Assembly (NCBI GenBank): GCA_902362595.1
Contig: CABIXF010000032.1
Coordinates: 1-46,057, forward strand
Direction: 5' to 3'
Length of the DNA stretch: 46,057 nucleotides
DNA from: Bacteroidaceae bacterium
GTDB taxonomy: Bacteria; Bacteroidota; Bacteroidia; Bacteroidales; Bacteroidaceae
The position numbers and the translations under genes were made by a program. How positions within the stretch are numbered: position 1 is the first letter of the stretch; the number at the start of each line of letters is the position of its first letter. Of this stretch, positions 8,276 through 19,200 are shown one piece after another. The notes under the pieces are model-generated. The model ran no database searches and had not been told where the DNA came from. It worked only from the letters and a program-made list of their open reading frames with translations.

Positions 8276-10330
8276 TTATTTAAACATCTTTTCCAAGTCC
8301 TCTTCTTTCAATACAGCCAATACAGTCTTTCCGTCAGGCGTGTAGTTCGGAGTTGACACGGCAAACAAATCATCTACCAGTCGATTCATTTCTTCGTCTG
8401 TCAAAATCTGTCCCGGCACGATAGCCGCAGCTTTTGCCAGCGAAAGCGCCAGCATATTCTGTACTTCTTCTTTCACCTTACAGCCTTTTTCAATAGCCGT
8501 ATGTACCATGTCTGTTACCAGTTTCTCCGGATTCAACCCTTCAATTCCTGCCGGAATCCCATTGATGGCATAAGTACCTCCTCCCAGACTGCTGAGTTCA
8601 AAGCCCAACGCATTCAAATCATCCATACATTCCTCGAGCATCGGAATCTCTGAGGGCGAGAAATGTACCATATCTGGAAAAAGTATACGCTGAGAAGTAT
8701 TTTTCCGGTTCTCTATCTGAGCCATATAGCGTTCAAAAAGAATCCGAACATGTGCCCGCTGTTGATTGATAATCATCAACCCCGACTTTACAGAAGTCAG
8801 AATAAAACTCCCCTTATACTGATAATGACGCATGGAATTTTCCAATGGAAGTTTCTCTTTCTCCTCTCCAACCACTGGCGATGACGTATTTTCAACTTGT
8901 GCCCCTTCTTCCCATACAGCTGATTCTTCATAAGCCGGTTTTATTTCCTCCTCCGGCTGAACAGTTACATTTCTTTCCAAACCCTCAAACAAAGGCTCCC
9001 ATTCAACCCGATTCTTATGTCCGCCAAAAGAAGGAGTATAATTACCGCTTCGCCCAAAACCTGGCAGTGAGTCTCTCCGATTCATCGAAGAACGGGCAGA
9101 AACTTCATTTTCATTGGAAGAAGGTATCCATTCTTGCTCCTGTCCTAAATCCAAAGTCGTATCCGCATGTCTGCCTGAAGCCGATGAATATGCAGAAGGA
9201 GGAACAGCCGACGTATTGAATGGATTGTAAGAAGGATCAAAGCTTGTAGGAGGAGGAGCCACCGTATAAGGAGAATTCTCAAAAGCAGGAATATCCGGCA
9301 TACCCTCCGTATCAAAGTCAATGGAAGGCACCGCATTGAAACGTCCTAAAGTTTCCTTCACAGCGGCAGAAAGTATCTGCCATACGGCTTGCTCATTCTC
9401 AAACTTAATTTCGGTCTTGGTAGGGTGAATATTGACATCAATATCTGAAGGAGACACCTCAAAATAAATAAAATAAGAAACCTGCTCTCCTACAGGTATT
9501 AAATTTTCGTATGCACTGGCCACAGCCTTATGAAAATAAGGATGTCGCATATAACGTCCGTTCACGAAAAAGAATTGGCGGAAACCTTTCTTACGAGCTG
9601 ACTCCGGACGACCGATGTAACCATGAATCTTTACCATTGTCGTATTGATATCCAAAGACAAAAGTTCCTGATTCAATTTCTTCCCGAATACACCCATGAT
9701 ACGCTGGCGCAAAGGAATAGCCGGCAAATTCAACATTTCTGTACCGTTATGGCTCAATACGAACGAGATATCCGGATTGACCAATGCAATCCGTTCAAAT
9801 TCAGCCACAATATTACTTAACTCCGTCTGATTGGATTTTAGGAATTTCCGACGGGCCGGTACATTGAAAAACAGATTCTTGACAGAAAAATCACTTCCTT
9901 GCTGGCAAGCCACAGCCTCCTGTTTTTCCACCTGAGAACCGGAAATCTGGATACAAGTACCCAATCCGTCTCCATTACAACAGGTTTTCAGTTCTACCTG
10001 TGCTACAGCCGCAATAGAGGCCAGTGCTTCACCACGAAATCCCATGGTATGGAGGGCAAACAAATCGGCAGCCTCACGAATCTTGGAAGTGGCATGACGT
10101 TCAAAAGCCATTCGGGCATCCGTTTCCGACATACCTTTCCCATCATCAATCACCCGAATACAAGTCTTTCCTGCGTCAGTCACCAGCACTTCTATATTCT
10201 TCGCACCCGCATCTACGGCATTTTCCACCAGTTCCTTTATAACAGACGCGGGACGTTGTATCACCTCGCCAGCCGCAATTTGGTTAGCTACCGAATCCGG
10301 CAACAAACGAATTACATCTCCCGAGGTCAT
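8276..10330 (-). CDS. mutL: DNA mismatch repair protein MutL
   Basis: 684 residues. The N-terminal GHKL ATPase is intact: E36-N37 in [16 protein letters not shown] at 62-67 and G-F-R-G-E-A-L at 97-103. The transducer domain follows. A long low-complexity linker rich in Ser, Pro and Tyr (about 335-440) leads to the C-terminal dimerisation domain. MutL couples MutS mismatch recognition to downstream excision factors in the cytoplasm. In nicking MutL proteins the C-terminal domain carries D-Q-H-A-x2-E-x4-E; here the aligned segment is N-Q-Q-R-A-H-V-R, so the metal ligands appear lost. The start overlaps the stop of the small membrane-protein gene (ATGA), so the gene is translationally coupled to an envelope operon. 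Confidence 0.95.
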   Translation of the reverse strand: MTSGDVIRLLPDSVANQIAAGEVIQRPASVIKELVENAVDAGAKNIEVLVTDAGKTCIRVIDDGKGMSETDARMAFERHATSKIREAADLFALHTMGFRGEALASIAAVAQVELKTCCNGDGLGTCIQISGSQVEKQEAVACQQGSDFSVKNLFFNVPARRKFLKSNQTELSNIVAEFERIALVNPDISFVLSHNGTEMLNLPAIPLRQRIMGVFGKKLNQELLSLDINTTMVKIHGYIGRPESARKKGFRQFFFVNGRYMRHPYFHKAVASAYENLIPVGEQVSYFIYFEVSPSDIDVNIHPTKTEIKFENEQAVWQILSAAVKETLGRFNAVPSIDFDTEGMPDIPAFENSPYTVAPPPTSFDPSYNPFNTSAVPPSAYSSASGRHADTTLDLGQEQEWIPSSNENEVSARSSMNRRDSLPGFGRSGNYTPSFGGHKNRVEWEPLFEGLERNVTVQPEEEIKPAYEESAVWEEGAQVENTSSPVVGEEKEKLPLENSMRHYQYKGSFILTSVKSGLMIINQQRAHVRILFERYMAQIENRKNTSQRILFPDMVHFSPSEIPMLEECMDDLNALGFELSSLGGGTYAINGIPAGIEGLNPEKLVTDMVHTAIEKGCKVKEEVQNMLALSLAKAAAIVPGQILTDEEMNRLVDDLFAVSTPNYTPDGKTVLAVLKEEDLEKMFK

Positions 10331-10623
10331 AACGTAAATTCTCCCGTAATCAGATAATGTAAAATATAAAGCAAGACTACAATGGCCACAAACATGACTC
10401 CATAGCTCAGAGGTTTACGCCCGCTTTCTTTACGGCGTTTCAGGTAGGTCGTTCCTTCTACGAACTTTCCACGAATGTCTTCCGGATTAAACTCCTTCGG
10501 AGGAAGCATTCCCAGTTCGCGCTTGGCTGTCTCTTCTATTTTCTGCAGTTTTTCCTTGCGTTCGTCTACGTAAATGTACTCATGACGAAATCCGCGAGGC
10601 TTTCTCATTGTAAACATTCCCAT
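10327..10623 (-). CDS. Small single-pass membrane protein of unknown function
   Basis: 98 residues. The first two thirds are charged and contain [21 protein letters not shown] single membrane segment lies near the C-terminus (about 72-92), so it is probably an inner-membrane protein with a cytoplasmic N-terminal region. No enzymatic motif is visible. It starts 3 bp after the OstA-like gene stops and overlaps mutL by four bases, so it is certainly co-transcribed. Downstream in-frame ATGs at 10617, 10608 or 10605 could also be the start. A role in envelope assembly is suggested by neighbours only. Confidence 0.75.
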   Translation of the reverse strand: MGMFTMRKPRGFRHEYIYVDERKEKLQKIEETAKRELGMLPPKEFNPEDIRGKFVEGTTYLKRRKESGRKPLSYGVMFVAIVVLLYILHYLITGEFTL

Positions 10624-10626
10624 ATC

Positions 10627-12363
10627 TTATTCCTCCTTCTTTTTCTCAAACAAACGGCTATTTGGCAAAACGACTGGACCACGTACATTCTTTTTCAGCT
10701 GATCTTCCACACGTTTTCCTCTCCAGTTAAAGATATCGGCCTTATTTTGCGGACGAATATAATCAAACCACACAAAATTTTCCAGACGGTCCTTCCCTGC
10801 CGGAATCTGCGTCATCGGATACAATACTCCATTCGACTTCGGACTCATTACCATTCGCTCTATTTTCCGATTTTGCAGATAGATTTCAAGTTTACTGGTT
10901 TCCGAAACATTCATTCCGATTAACGTACTGTCAGAATCCATCGGATAATACACCACTCGTACCGAACCTATCACTTCCGTCTTTCGCATCTCTCCACCGA
11001 CAAAATAGGATTTCATTTCTTTTCCTGTCACCTGATTATAAACGGTAGAATCCACTTTCTCTACAGAAAGCGCTTGTCCGATGATGTGCGACCAGTCAAT
11101 GGTACTGTCGTTCATGTAAACCTTTATCACCTCTCCTAGAAGCTGTTGATTCTTATTCCAGATAATAGGATCACGATACATCGTCAGACAACTGTCCACG
11201 GTAGAAAATACCAGTGAATCAGCTGTTCCTTGCACGTCTGTACGATAGAAGCGCACTTTATGAAATGCACGCATCTCCCGAAACATTGAATCTGTATTTT
11301 GATGAAAAGTCTCCATCAGTAACGTATCTGCATGCAAGAACAAACTGTCTCCCTGCGAATAGTCTATGGCTACGGCACTGTCTGTTGCAAAAGCATAATC
11401 CTTCTGTTCATTATAATAACCGTATTCTCCCGTCAACATGTTTCGATTGATTGTATCCGTCATTACCATCCGGCTGAACGCTTCTCCCACTCCTGTATTA
11501 CGGTCGTAGAAAAGTGTATCCCCCGTCAACTGCTTTCCTTGATTGGTCAAAACGGAACGCTCATACAAATCAGCCTTTCCCGTTACAGTATTATAGGTGC
11601 CTTTTTCCGAATAAATGTGGTTGGCATCACTCCAAATATCAGAGGGCCCCACAATATCGGCTACCTTCGACGCTGTATTGTAACGCAAGGTATCTGAGGT
11701 CAACGTAAACTGAGGATTGACCAGTTTCACATTGTAATTAAATACAGACTGTTTGGTCTGCGGACTATATTCTCCCCATTCCGACGTCAGCACATTCTGT
11801 TCATCCATCAACGTTCCTCCATCAAAGAAATATCCCAGATTGTATACCCGATCGTAATTCAAGCTATCGGTCAGCAACGTAGTAGTACGGTTTTCCATAC
11901 GCACATTACAGCGCATTTCTGCAATCTGAGTCAATCCGTCATAGTACAAGCGGTCGCCATATAGAAACAAGGTATCTCCTTGTACCATCTTCACATTGCC
12001 AAAGGCCTCAAAGCTGCTAACCTTGTCATAATAACAAGCACTGTCACAATACATGTATACACTGTCGTGGCGGAACTCCACATTGCCCGTCACAATCTGT
12101 GCATCCGGATGCTGGGCATCCTTCCGCAACAAATCAGAATGCAGCAAATAGACCTTGCTTTTAGCTACAGGACGTTGCTTTAAATCCGTTTTTTTCGGTG
12201 TATTCTTCGATGAAGTTTGTGTTTGTTCCTGCTTTACTGGATGCTGAAGAACAGAAAGTCCTCCCTGAGCCGAAAGACTCAGTATAGTCAAACAAAACGC
12301 CACGACCGGCAGAAAACGGTGCATTCTCACACGGTCTGATTTTTTATCTGTTTTCTGTTTCAT
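10627..12363 (-). CDS. OstA/LptA-like LPS-transport protein
   Basis: 578 residues with an N-terminal hydrophobic signal (about 14-33). It carries a succession of OstA/LptA-type beta repeats of the form D-A-Q-I-V-T-G-N-V-E-F-R-H, F-E-A-F-G-N-V-K-M-V-Q-G-D-T-L and Y-G-D-R-L-Y-Y-D. In this family such repeats form a beta-jellyroll groove that shields lipid A during transport across the periplasm. The protein is about three times the size of E. coli LptA, as is usual for the Bacteroidetes form. It lies between SurA-like chaperones and the small membrane protein, only 15 bp after the upstream gene. A role in lipopolysaccharide delivery is inferred from the family and is consistent with lptB elsewhere in the window. 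Confidence 0.8.
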   Translation of the reverse strand: MKQKTDKKSDRVRMHRFLPVVAFCLTILSLSAQGGLSVLQHPVKQEQTQTSSKNTPKKTDLKQRPVAKSKVYLLHSDLLRKDAQHPDAQIVTGNVEFRHDSVYMYCDSACYYDKVSSFEAFGNVKMVQGDTLFLYGDRLYYDGLTQIAEMRCNVRMENRTTTLLTDSLNYDRVYNLGYFFDGGTLMDEQNVLTSEWGEYSPQTKQSVFNYNVKLVNPQFTLTSDTLRYNTASKVADIVGPSDIWSDANHIYSEKGTYNTVTGKADLYERSVLTNQGKQLTGDTLFYDRNTGVGEAFSRMVMTDTINRNMLTGEYGYYNEQKDYAFATDSAVAIDYSQGDSLFLHADTLLMETFHQNTDSMFREMRAFHKVRFYRTDVQGTADSLVFSTVDSCLTMYRDPIIWNKNQQLLGEVIKVYMNDSTIDWSHIIGQALSVEKVDSTVYNQVTGKEMKSYFVGGEMRKTEVIGSVRVVYYPMDSDSTLIGMNVSETSKLEIYLQNRKIERMVMSPKSNGVLYPMTQIPAGKDRLENFVWFDYIRPQNKADIFNWRGKRVEDQLKKNVRGPVVLPNSRLFEKKKEE

Positions 12364-12378
12364 GTACAGGTATTCTCA

Positions 12379-13752
12379 TCACTGTTTAATCCATCCCGGA
12401 TATTTAAAATCACATTTACGCCAAGATGGATTAATCCGTACGTATGTATTTTTCTGTTTCTCTACAATCCATTTCTGCAATTTTTCCTCGCTGCGGTTGG
12501 CTGTCACAATATCTTTCAAACGTTGATAGTCTTCTGCAATCGTAGCTTTGTGACCCTCAATACGGTTTTTCAGTTTCACAATGGCACACACTTCCTTTCC
12601 TTTCGCGTTAATCATGGTAAACGGCTGAGAAACCTCTCCAATCTGCATACCTTCTACCTTCTTGGCCACTTCCTGTGAAACCAGTCCAGCGAGTTGTTGC
12701 ATTTCAAAACGGGAAGTAGAAGTCTGAGGGTTAGCCAGCAAACCGTGGTTGTTACGCGTATCCTTATCTTGTGACACCCACATTGCTGCTTCATCAAACG
12801 TCACTTTCCCCTTCCGGATATCATTGGCCAACGTATCCAACTTGTTCAGTTCAGCTTCAATTTCCGCTTCATCCACACGCGGCTTAATCAAGATATGACG
12901 GTAGCTTACACGGTCGCCACGCTTTTCAATTAACTGCGCAATATGATAACCATATTCCGTCTGGAATACTTTTGAGATTTTCTTAGGGTCTGTCAAATTA
13001 AATACCACATTGGCAAATTCCGGAGTCAGCTCTCCACGCCCTGTAAAGCCATATTCACCTCCACGACGAGCAGAACCCGGGTCTTCGGAATACATACGTG
13101 CCAAAGTAGAGAACGTTGTTTCTCCCTTGTTGATACGTTCCGTAAATTCACGCAACTCTTTCTTTACCCGTTCAATTTCTTCGTCCTTAATCTTAGGTTC
13201 ACGTGTAATAATCTGCACCTCTACCTGGGTCGGAACAAAAGGAATGCTATCCTGTGGCAGACGGCTGAAATAATTTCGCACTTCTGCCGGAGTCAGCTTG
13301 ATGTCTCCCACAATCTTTTTCTGCATCGCCTGTACGGTCAGCCCGTCACGGATATTCTCACGCAACATCTCCCGAATTTGTGTGGAAGTCTTGTTATAGT
13401 ATTCCTCCAACTTTTCCTTTGAACCAATCTGTTCGGTAAGCCAGGCAATTCGTGACTCCACCTCCTGAAGCACTTCCTGATCGCTCACCTCAATACTATC
13501 AATTTCCGCCTGATGAAGGAACAGTTTCTGTACGGCCAGTTCTTCCGGTATCACACAATAAGGGTCACCGCCAAAACGACGCCCTTCATACTGAGCATTC
13601 AAACGTTCATTTTCTACATCCGATTTCAAAATGGCTTCATCGCCGACAACCCACACCACTTCATCAATCACATTATCTTGTGCCATCGTGGGTACTGTTC
13701 CTGTCAAGGCAAATAAGAAAGCCAAGACACCAGTCATAATCAATTTATTCAT
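12379..13752 (-). CDS. SurA-like periplasmic peptidyl-prolyl isomerase
   Basis: 457 residues with a signal peptide ending near T-M-A-Q-D. A SurA-type helical N-domain (about 28-170) is followed by two parvulin domains. The first is clear, with F-S-T-L-A-R-M-Y-S-E-D-P-G-S-A and G-E-Y-G-F-T-G-R-G-E-L, then Y-G-Y-H-I-A-Q-L-I-E. The second starts at S-Y-R-H-I-L-I-K-P and is more divergent. SurA proteins chaperone unfolded beta-barrel proteins through the periplasm to the BAM complex and can isomerise prolyl bonds. It is followed after 15 bp by the OstA-like gene. A second, more diverged member lies just upstream. Confidence 0.87.
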   Translation of the reverse strand: MNKLIMTGVLAFLFALTGTVPTMAQDNVIDEVVWVVGDEAILKSDVENERLNAQYEGRRFGGDPYCVIPEELAVQKLFLHQAEIDSIEVSDQEVLQEVESRIAWLTEQIGSKEKLEEYYNKTSTQIREMLRENIRDGLTVQAMQKKIVGDIKLTPAEVRNYFSRLPQDSIPFVPTQVEVQIITREPKIKDEEIERVKKELREFTERINKGETTFSTLARMYSEDPGSARRGGEYGFTGRGELTPEFANVVFNLTDPKKISKVFQTEYGYHIAQLIEKRGDRVSYRHILIKPRVDEAEIEAELNKLDTLANDIRKGKVTFDEAAMWVSQDKDTRNNHGLLANPQTSTSRFEMQQLAGLVSQEVAKKVEGMQIGEVSQPFTMINAKGKEVCAIVKLKNRIEGHKATIAEDYQRLKDIVTANRSEEKLQKWIVEKQKNTYVRINPSWRKCDFKYPGWIKQ

Positions 13753-13812
13753 TTTCTGTCTATTTGATTTGTTTGGTCCGTTACATTACAACGGACGAAG
13801 ATACGGCATTAA

Positions 13813-15111
13813 TTACTTTTTTCCGCAACAATTAACGGTTTTTAAAATGTCTTGGTTTATTTCAATCTTGAATTTCTGACTTAATTCCGCTAAATGCGTT
13901 TTTTCCATCTGCAAACGATAGTCACGCAACACAGACTCACGCACATCGGTAAAATCTTCCGGACCTTTCTTTAAACGCTTTCCCAAAACAAATGAATAGG
14001 GGTAATCCATACGCGGCGTGTAATGACCGCACTTAAAGGCCAGCTTATCTACATAAGCATTCACTCCTATTTGGAACAAACCGGTCTCTATGATAGCTGA
14101 AAACTCAGGATTTTCTTTTGCCCAAACCGACAAAGCATCCTTCCAGTTCTCCATTGGCAACTTTTTCAACAATTTCTTTAATCTCGAAGCAATCTTTTTA
14201 TTCTTACAATGAACAACTCCTCCTTTAAAATGAGGCAAATCCCAAGCATAATCCTTTCTATGCGCCTCAAAATAGGCTTGCAAATCCATTTTGGATATAA
14301 CAGCATGGTCAGACGCAGCATGACGAATATCCCAATAAGTGGCCAGCAAACCGTCAGCCACCTGCTCCAATCTCATCCGAACCGAATCAGGTAAATTCCA
14401 AAAATCCAAATCAAATCCCGACTGAGATTTCATAAAATCCAGACCTGTCACTCCAGACGGGACAGTTCCTTGTTCCCGCCCCTCCAATTGCAATATGTGT
14501 ATGCCCAACGGAGAAAAAAAAGGAGATGTATAAGTTCCAATTTGCAGATGATTCAATTGTTCTGTAAACTCTTTCACCAAACACACCTCAGGAATCCAGT
14601 CTTCACTCTGATAAGGTAAAACTTTAGCATCTGCTGCATATAACTGTGACAACCTATCAAATGAAGCTCCTTGCTGTAAGGCTGCATAAATAGAATCCAT
14701 GGTTTGTCTGGCCTGACGTTCCTGCAAAGAAGAAGCATGTTGTGGCAATGGAATAGATATCTGACGAAACTTAACCCATCTGTCTGGACGAAACATTTTC
14801 TTTTCCTGTCCTTTCCCCATTGACTTTAAAGCTTTCTCCTGAAGAGCTCGGCACTGCAAACGGAAATCAGGCAAAGTATCCCAACCTTGCCTCTTGGCAT
14901 CAGCGACCTTCAACTTGAAGTACAAGAAATGCGTCAGGAATCTTTCTTCCGATATTTTAGTTACAGGATAAGCCTGTGCGTAATAATGTTCAAACTCTTC
15001 CACAGAGGTCTTATCATCATTGATACGAAGAAGCACATTCCCATCTTCTGAAAAGGCATTCAGGCACGAAAAGACCTCCAAACACAAGCATAACAAAATA
15101 TTTCGACGCAT
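13813..15111 (-). CDS. Divergent parvulin-type (PpiC/SurA) isomerase
   Basis: 432 residues from the ATG at 15111 (M-R-R-N-I-L-L-C-L-C-L), which gives a normal signal peptide. An earlier in-frame ATG at 15147 lies inside the guaB terminator stem and is unlikely. A central parvulin domain (about 110-210) shows the pattern F-D-R-L-S-Q-L-Y-A-A-D-A and G-T-Y-T-S-P-F-F-S-P-L-G-I-H-I-L-Q-L. The C-terminal half is helical and less conserved. It lies 60 bp before the SurA-like gene and probably forms the first gene of the envelope cluster. A chaperone role for outer-membrane proteins is inferred from family and context. Confidence 0.8.
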   Translation of the reverse strand: MRRNILLCLCLEVFSCLNAFSEDGNVLLRINDDKTSVEEFEHYYAQAYPVTKISEERFLTHFLYFKLKVADAKRQGWDTLPDFRLQCRALQEKALKSMGKGQEKKMFRPDRWVKFRQISIPLPQHASSLQERQARQTMDSIYAALQQGASFDRLSQLYAADAKVLPYQSEDWIPEVCLVKEFTEQLNHLQIGTYTSPFFSPLGIHILQLEGREQGTVPSGVTGLDFMKSQSGFDLDFWNLPDSVRMRLEQVADGLLATYWDIRHAASDHAVISKMDLQAYFEAHRKDYAWDLPHFKGGVVHCKNKKIASRLKKLLKKLPMENWKDALSVWAKENPEFSAIIETGLFQIGVNAYVDKLAFKCGHYTPRMDYPYSFVLGKRLKKGPEDFTDVRESVLRDYRLQMEKTHLAELSQKFKIEINQDILKTVNCCGKK

Positions 15112-15136
15112 GACTGACAAATTTAAAACAGGATAT

Positions 15137-15200
15137 AAAAAAATCATTCCAGCATTATGCGATTACGTTGACTGAAGCACCGCACAAAGCTAGAATGATT
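15137..15200 (-). terminator. Terminator of guaB
   Basis: On the minus strand AATCATTCTAGC (15200-15189) pairs, with one mismatch, with GCTGGAATGATT (15153-15142). A smaller inner stem sits in the loop and a T-run follows to 15137. Confidence 0.8.
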
Positions 15201-15223
15201 GATTTGTATTCTTTCAATAAAAA

Positions 15224-16705
<1,482 letters not shown>

Positions 16706-16729
16706 TTATGCTTTAGATTTTATTGCGTG

Positions 16730-16737
16730 CAAATATA
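16730..16737 (-). promoter_or_regulatory. Promoter -7 element of guaB
   Basis: The minus strand reads TATATTTG, 30 bp before the ATG, matching TAnnTTTG. A GTTAATTAAC palindrome lies at about 16760-16769, near the expected -33 region; no TTTG is seen there. Confidence 0.5.
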
Positions 16738-16798
16738 CGAATTTTGTTCAGAATTACGTGTTAATTAACATCTTTTTCAGAAGCGCCATCAGTATTCA

Positions 16799-16845
16799 GA
16801 AAAAATGCGACCGGTAACGTATCAAGTATACGCCACCGGCCGCAT
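16799..16845 (-). terminator. Terminator of recQ
   Basis: On the minus strand a long stem (16845-16805) with ATGCG, CCGGT and CGTAT blocks pairs with ATACG, ACCGG and CGCAT around a small loop. It is followed by six T, 31 bp after the recQ stop. Confidence 0.85.
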
Positions 16846-16875
16846 GTATCAGAAAAAAAAGAATCTATCTTCTGG

Positions 16876-19059
16876 TCAGTTTGCCATTTCCGAAATAAAC
16901 TTGATGCGCACCAGACGAATCTCATCTTCCGTATAATCATCTCCCAACTCATCCATTGCATCGTCAATCTTATCAGTTGTCGATTCTTTAAAATAATCGT
17001 AAATATCCTGCATGTGGTCTTCATCCATAATTTCATTCAGGAAATAATCGATATTCAGTTTCGTACCCGAATAGACAATGGCTTCTATTTCATCAAGCAA
17101 TTCTCCAAACTCAATACCTTTTGCGACCGCAATATCATCCAATGCCACTTTACGGTCAATACTCTGAATGATAGAAACCTTCAGCTTAGACTTATTAGCG
17201 ACTGTACGTACCCGCAAATCTTCCGGACGGTCTATTTCATTCTCCTCGCAATGCTTCTTAATCAATTCGCAGAATTCCTGCCCATAACGTTTGGCTTTTC
17301 CAGCTCCTACTCCTGGAATATTTTGCAATTCTTCCAAAGTTACTGGATAGATTGTAGCCATCGCTTCCAGTGAAGGATCCTGAAATATTACGTATGGAGG
17401 AACATCCAGCTTCTTGGACATTTTCTTCCGCAAGTCTTTCAACATGGAATAAAGTACCGGATCGACCGCACATGAAGCACCACTTCTCATCGGGGTTTCA
17501 TCCACTTCTTCCTCTTCAAAGTCAGTATCTTCTACAATCTTGAATGACTTAGGCTTCTTCAGGAACTTATGTCCTTCCGGAGTTACTTTCAATAATCCAT
17601 AGTTCTCTACATCTTTGGTCAGATACCCGGCAATGAGCGCCTGACGAATGACTGCATTCCACAACCGTTCATCTTCTCCCATACCTGAGCCAAACACTTC
17701 CAAATCTTCATGTTTATGAGCAAGCACCTCAGATGTTTCCTTACCCAATAATACGTCAATTATATAATCTTGCTTAAAGTTTTCTTTTACAGCAATGATT
17801 GTTTCAATCACTGCACACAATGAATCCTGAGCCTCCACTTGTTTCTTTGGATTTAAACAGTTATCACAATTACCACAATTATCTTCCGTGTATTCCTCAC
17901 CAAAATAATGTAACAAAATCTTTCTTCGGCAAACTGAAGATTCTGCGTATGCCGCCGTTTCCTGCAACAGCTGACGTCCGATTTCCTGCTCTGAAATTGG
18001 TTTTCCCTGCATAAACTTTTCCAGTTTCTGCAAGTCTTTATTCGAATAGAATGTAATGCACTGACCTTCGCCTCCGTCGCGTCCGGCACGTCCGGTTTCC
18101 TGATAATATCCTTCCAGGCTTTTCGGCACGTCATAATGAATAACAAAACGAACATCTGGCTTATCAATCCCCATACCAAAGGCTATGGTAGCCACAATCA
18201 CATCAATGTCTTCTTTCAGGAAAGCATCCTGATTCCCATTGCGTGTAGCAGAATCCATACCTGCATGATAAGGACGTGCCTTGATTCCGTTGGCCTGCAA
18301 TATCTCGGCCAGTTCTTCCACTTTTTTTCTACTCAAACAATAGATAATCCCAGATTTTCCCTCGTTCTGCTTGATAAAACGGATGATATCCTTGTCTACG
18401 TTAGCCGTCTTGGCACGAACTTCATAATATAAGTTCGGGCGGTTGAACGAAGATTTGAATTCCACCGCATCCGTCATCCCCAGGTTTTTCTGGATATCCA
18501 TCTTCACCTTTGGAGTAGCAGTAGCAGTCAAGGCTATTACAGGAGCCTTTCCTATCTCATTAATTATCGGGCGAATGCGACGGTACTCCGGACGGAAATC
18601 ATGCCCCCACTCCGAAATACAGTGCGCTTCATCCACGGCATAGAAAGAAATCTTCACATGCTTCAGAAAACCTACATTCTCTTCCTTAGTCAACGACTCG
18701 GGTGCCACATACAGCAACTTTGTCTTTCCAGCCATAATATCTGATTTCACCTGGTCAATAGCCGACTTGGTCAAGGAAGAATTAATGAAATGCGCAATGC
18801 CATCCTCTTCACTGAAGTTACGCATAGCATCTACCTGATTTTTCATCAGGGCAATAAGCGGTGAAATCACAATAGCAGTTCCATCCATCAACAAAGAAGG
18901 CAACTGATAGCACAAAGACTTTCCGCCTCCTGTCGGCATTAGTACAAACGTATCCTTTCCGGATAATAAGTTCCGAATAATCGCCTCTTGATTTCCCTTA
19001 AAAGTATCGAATCCAAAATACTTCTTAAGCGCTGCTGCTAAACTGATATTTTCCGTCAT
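16876..19059 (-). CDS. recQ: ATP-dependent DNA helicase RecQ
   Basis: 727 residues. A 3'-5' superfamily 2 helicase acting in recombination and fork repair. The motifs are intact: Walker A M-P-T-G-G-G-K-S (41-48), D-E-A-H (143-146) with the aromatic-rich loop after it, and motif VI Q-E-T-G-R-A-G-R-D-G. The zinc-binding cysteines C-R-R-K and C-G-N-C-D-N-C follow, then the winged-helix RQC domain. An HRDC domain is visible around L-E-E-L-Q-N-I-P-G-V-G. An additional acidic helical C-terminal region (about 640-727) makes it longer than E. coli RecQ. It follows clpX by 141 bp and has its own consensus promoter. Confidence 0.95.
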   Translation of the reverse strand: MTENISLAAALKKYFGFDTFKGNQEAIIRNLLSGKDTFVLMPTGGGKSLCYQLPSLLMDGTAIVISPLIALMKNQVDAMRNFSEEDGIAHFINSSLTKSAIDQVKSDIMAGKTKLLYVAPESLTKEENVGFLKHVKISFYAVDEAHCISEWGHDFRPEYRRIRPIINEIGKAPVIALTATATPKVKMDIQKNLGMTDAVEFKSSFNRPNLYYEVRAKTANVDKDIIRFIKQNEGKSGIIYCLSRKKVEELAEILQANGIKARPYHAGMDSATRNGNQDAFLKEDIDVIVATIAFGMGIDKPDVRFVIHYDVPKSLEGYYQETGRAGRDGGEGQCITFYSNKDLQKLEKFMQGKPISEQEIGRQLLQETAAYAESSVCRRKILLHYFGEEYTEDNCGNCDNCLNPKKQVEAQDSLCAVIETIIAVKENFKQDYIIDVLLGKETSEVLAHKHEDLEVFGSGMGEDERLWNAVIRQALIAGYLTKDVENYGLLKVTPEGHKFLKKPKSFKIVEDTDFEEEEVDETPMRSGASCAVDPVLYSMLKDLRKKMSKKLDVPPYVIFQDPSLEAMATIYPVTLEELQNIPGVGAGKAKRYGQEFCELIKKHCEENEIDRPEDLRVRTVANKSKLKVSIIQSIDRKVALDDIAVAKGIEFGELLDEIEAIVYSGTKLNIDYFLNEIMDEDHMQDIYDYFKESTTDKIDDAMDELGDDYTEDEIRLVRIKFISEMAN

Positions 19060-19113
19060 TGTCCTTTGGATTTAGTTTTTCATTTATTGTAGGAATTTTG
19101 TCTCCACATGTAA

Positions 19114-19146
19114 CAAAGTTATAAACAACTTTCCATATTACACAAA
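19114..19146 (-). promoter_or_regulatory. Bacteroides-type promoter of recQ
   Basis: On the minus strand TTTG (19146-19143), a 21-nt spacer and TAACTTTG (19121-19114) match the full consensus. A 7-bp AT-only inverted repeat (19144-19163) overlaps the -33 box. The start codon is 54 bp downstream. Confidence 0.65.
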
Positions 19147-19200
19147 TATTTCAATGAATATTTTTGCCGGAAGATTTTATTTCTCACTAAATTTTTCTTT

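Noticed and set aside
15118..15125. TAAATTTG as the promoter of the divergent parvulin gene
   Set aside because: It would start transcription at or after the first base of the ATG and has no -33 box, so it is probably a chance match.
15112..15147. Earlier ATG for the divergent parvulin gene
   Set aside because: The codon lies within the stem of the guaB terminator, and the added residues disrupt the signal peptide.
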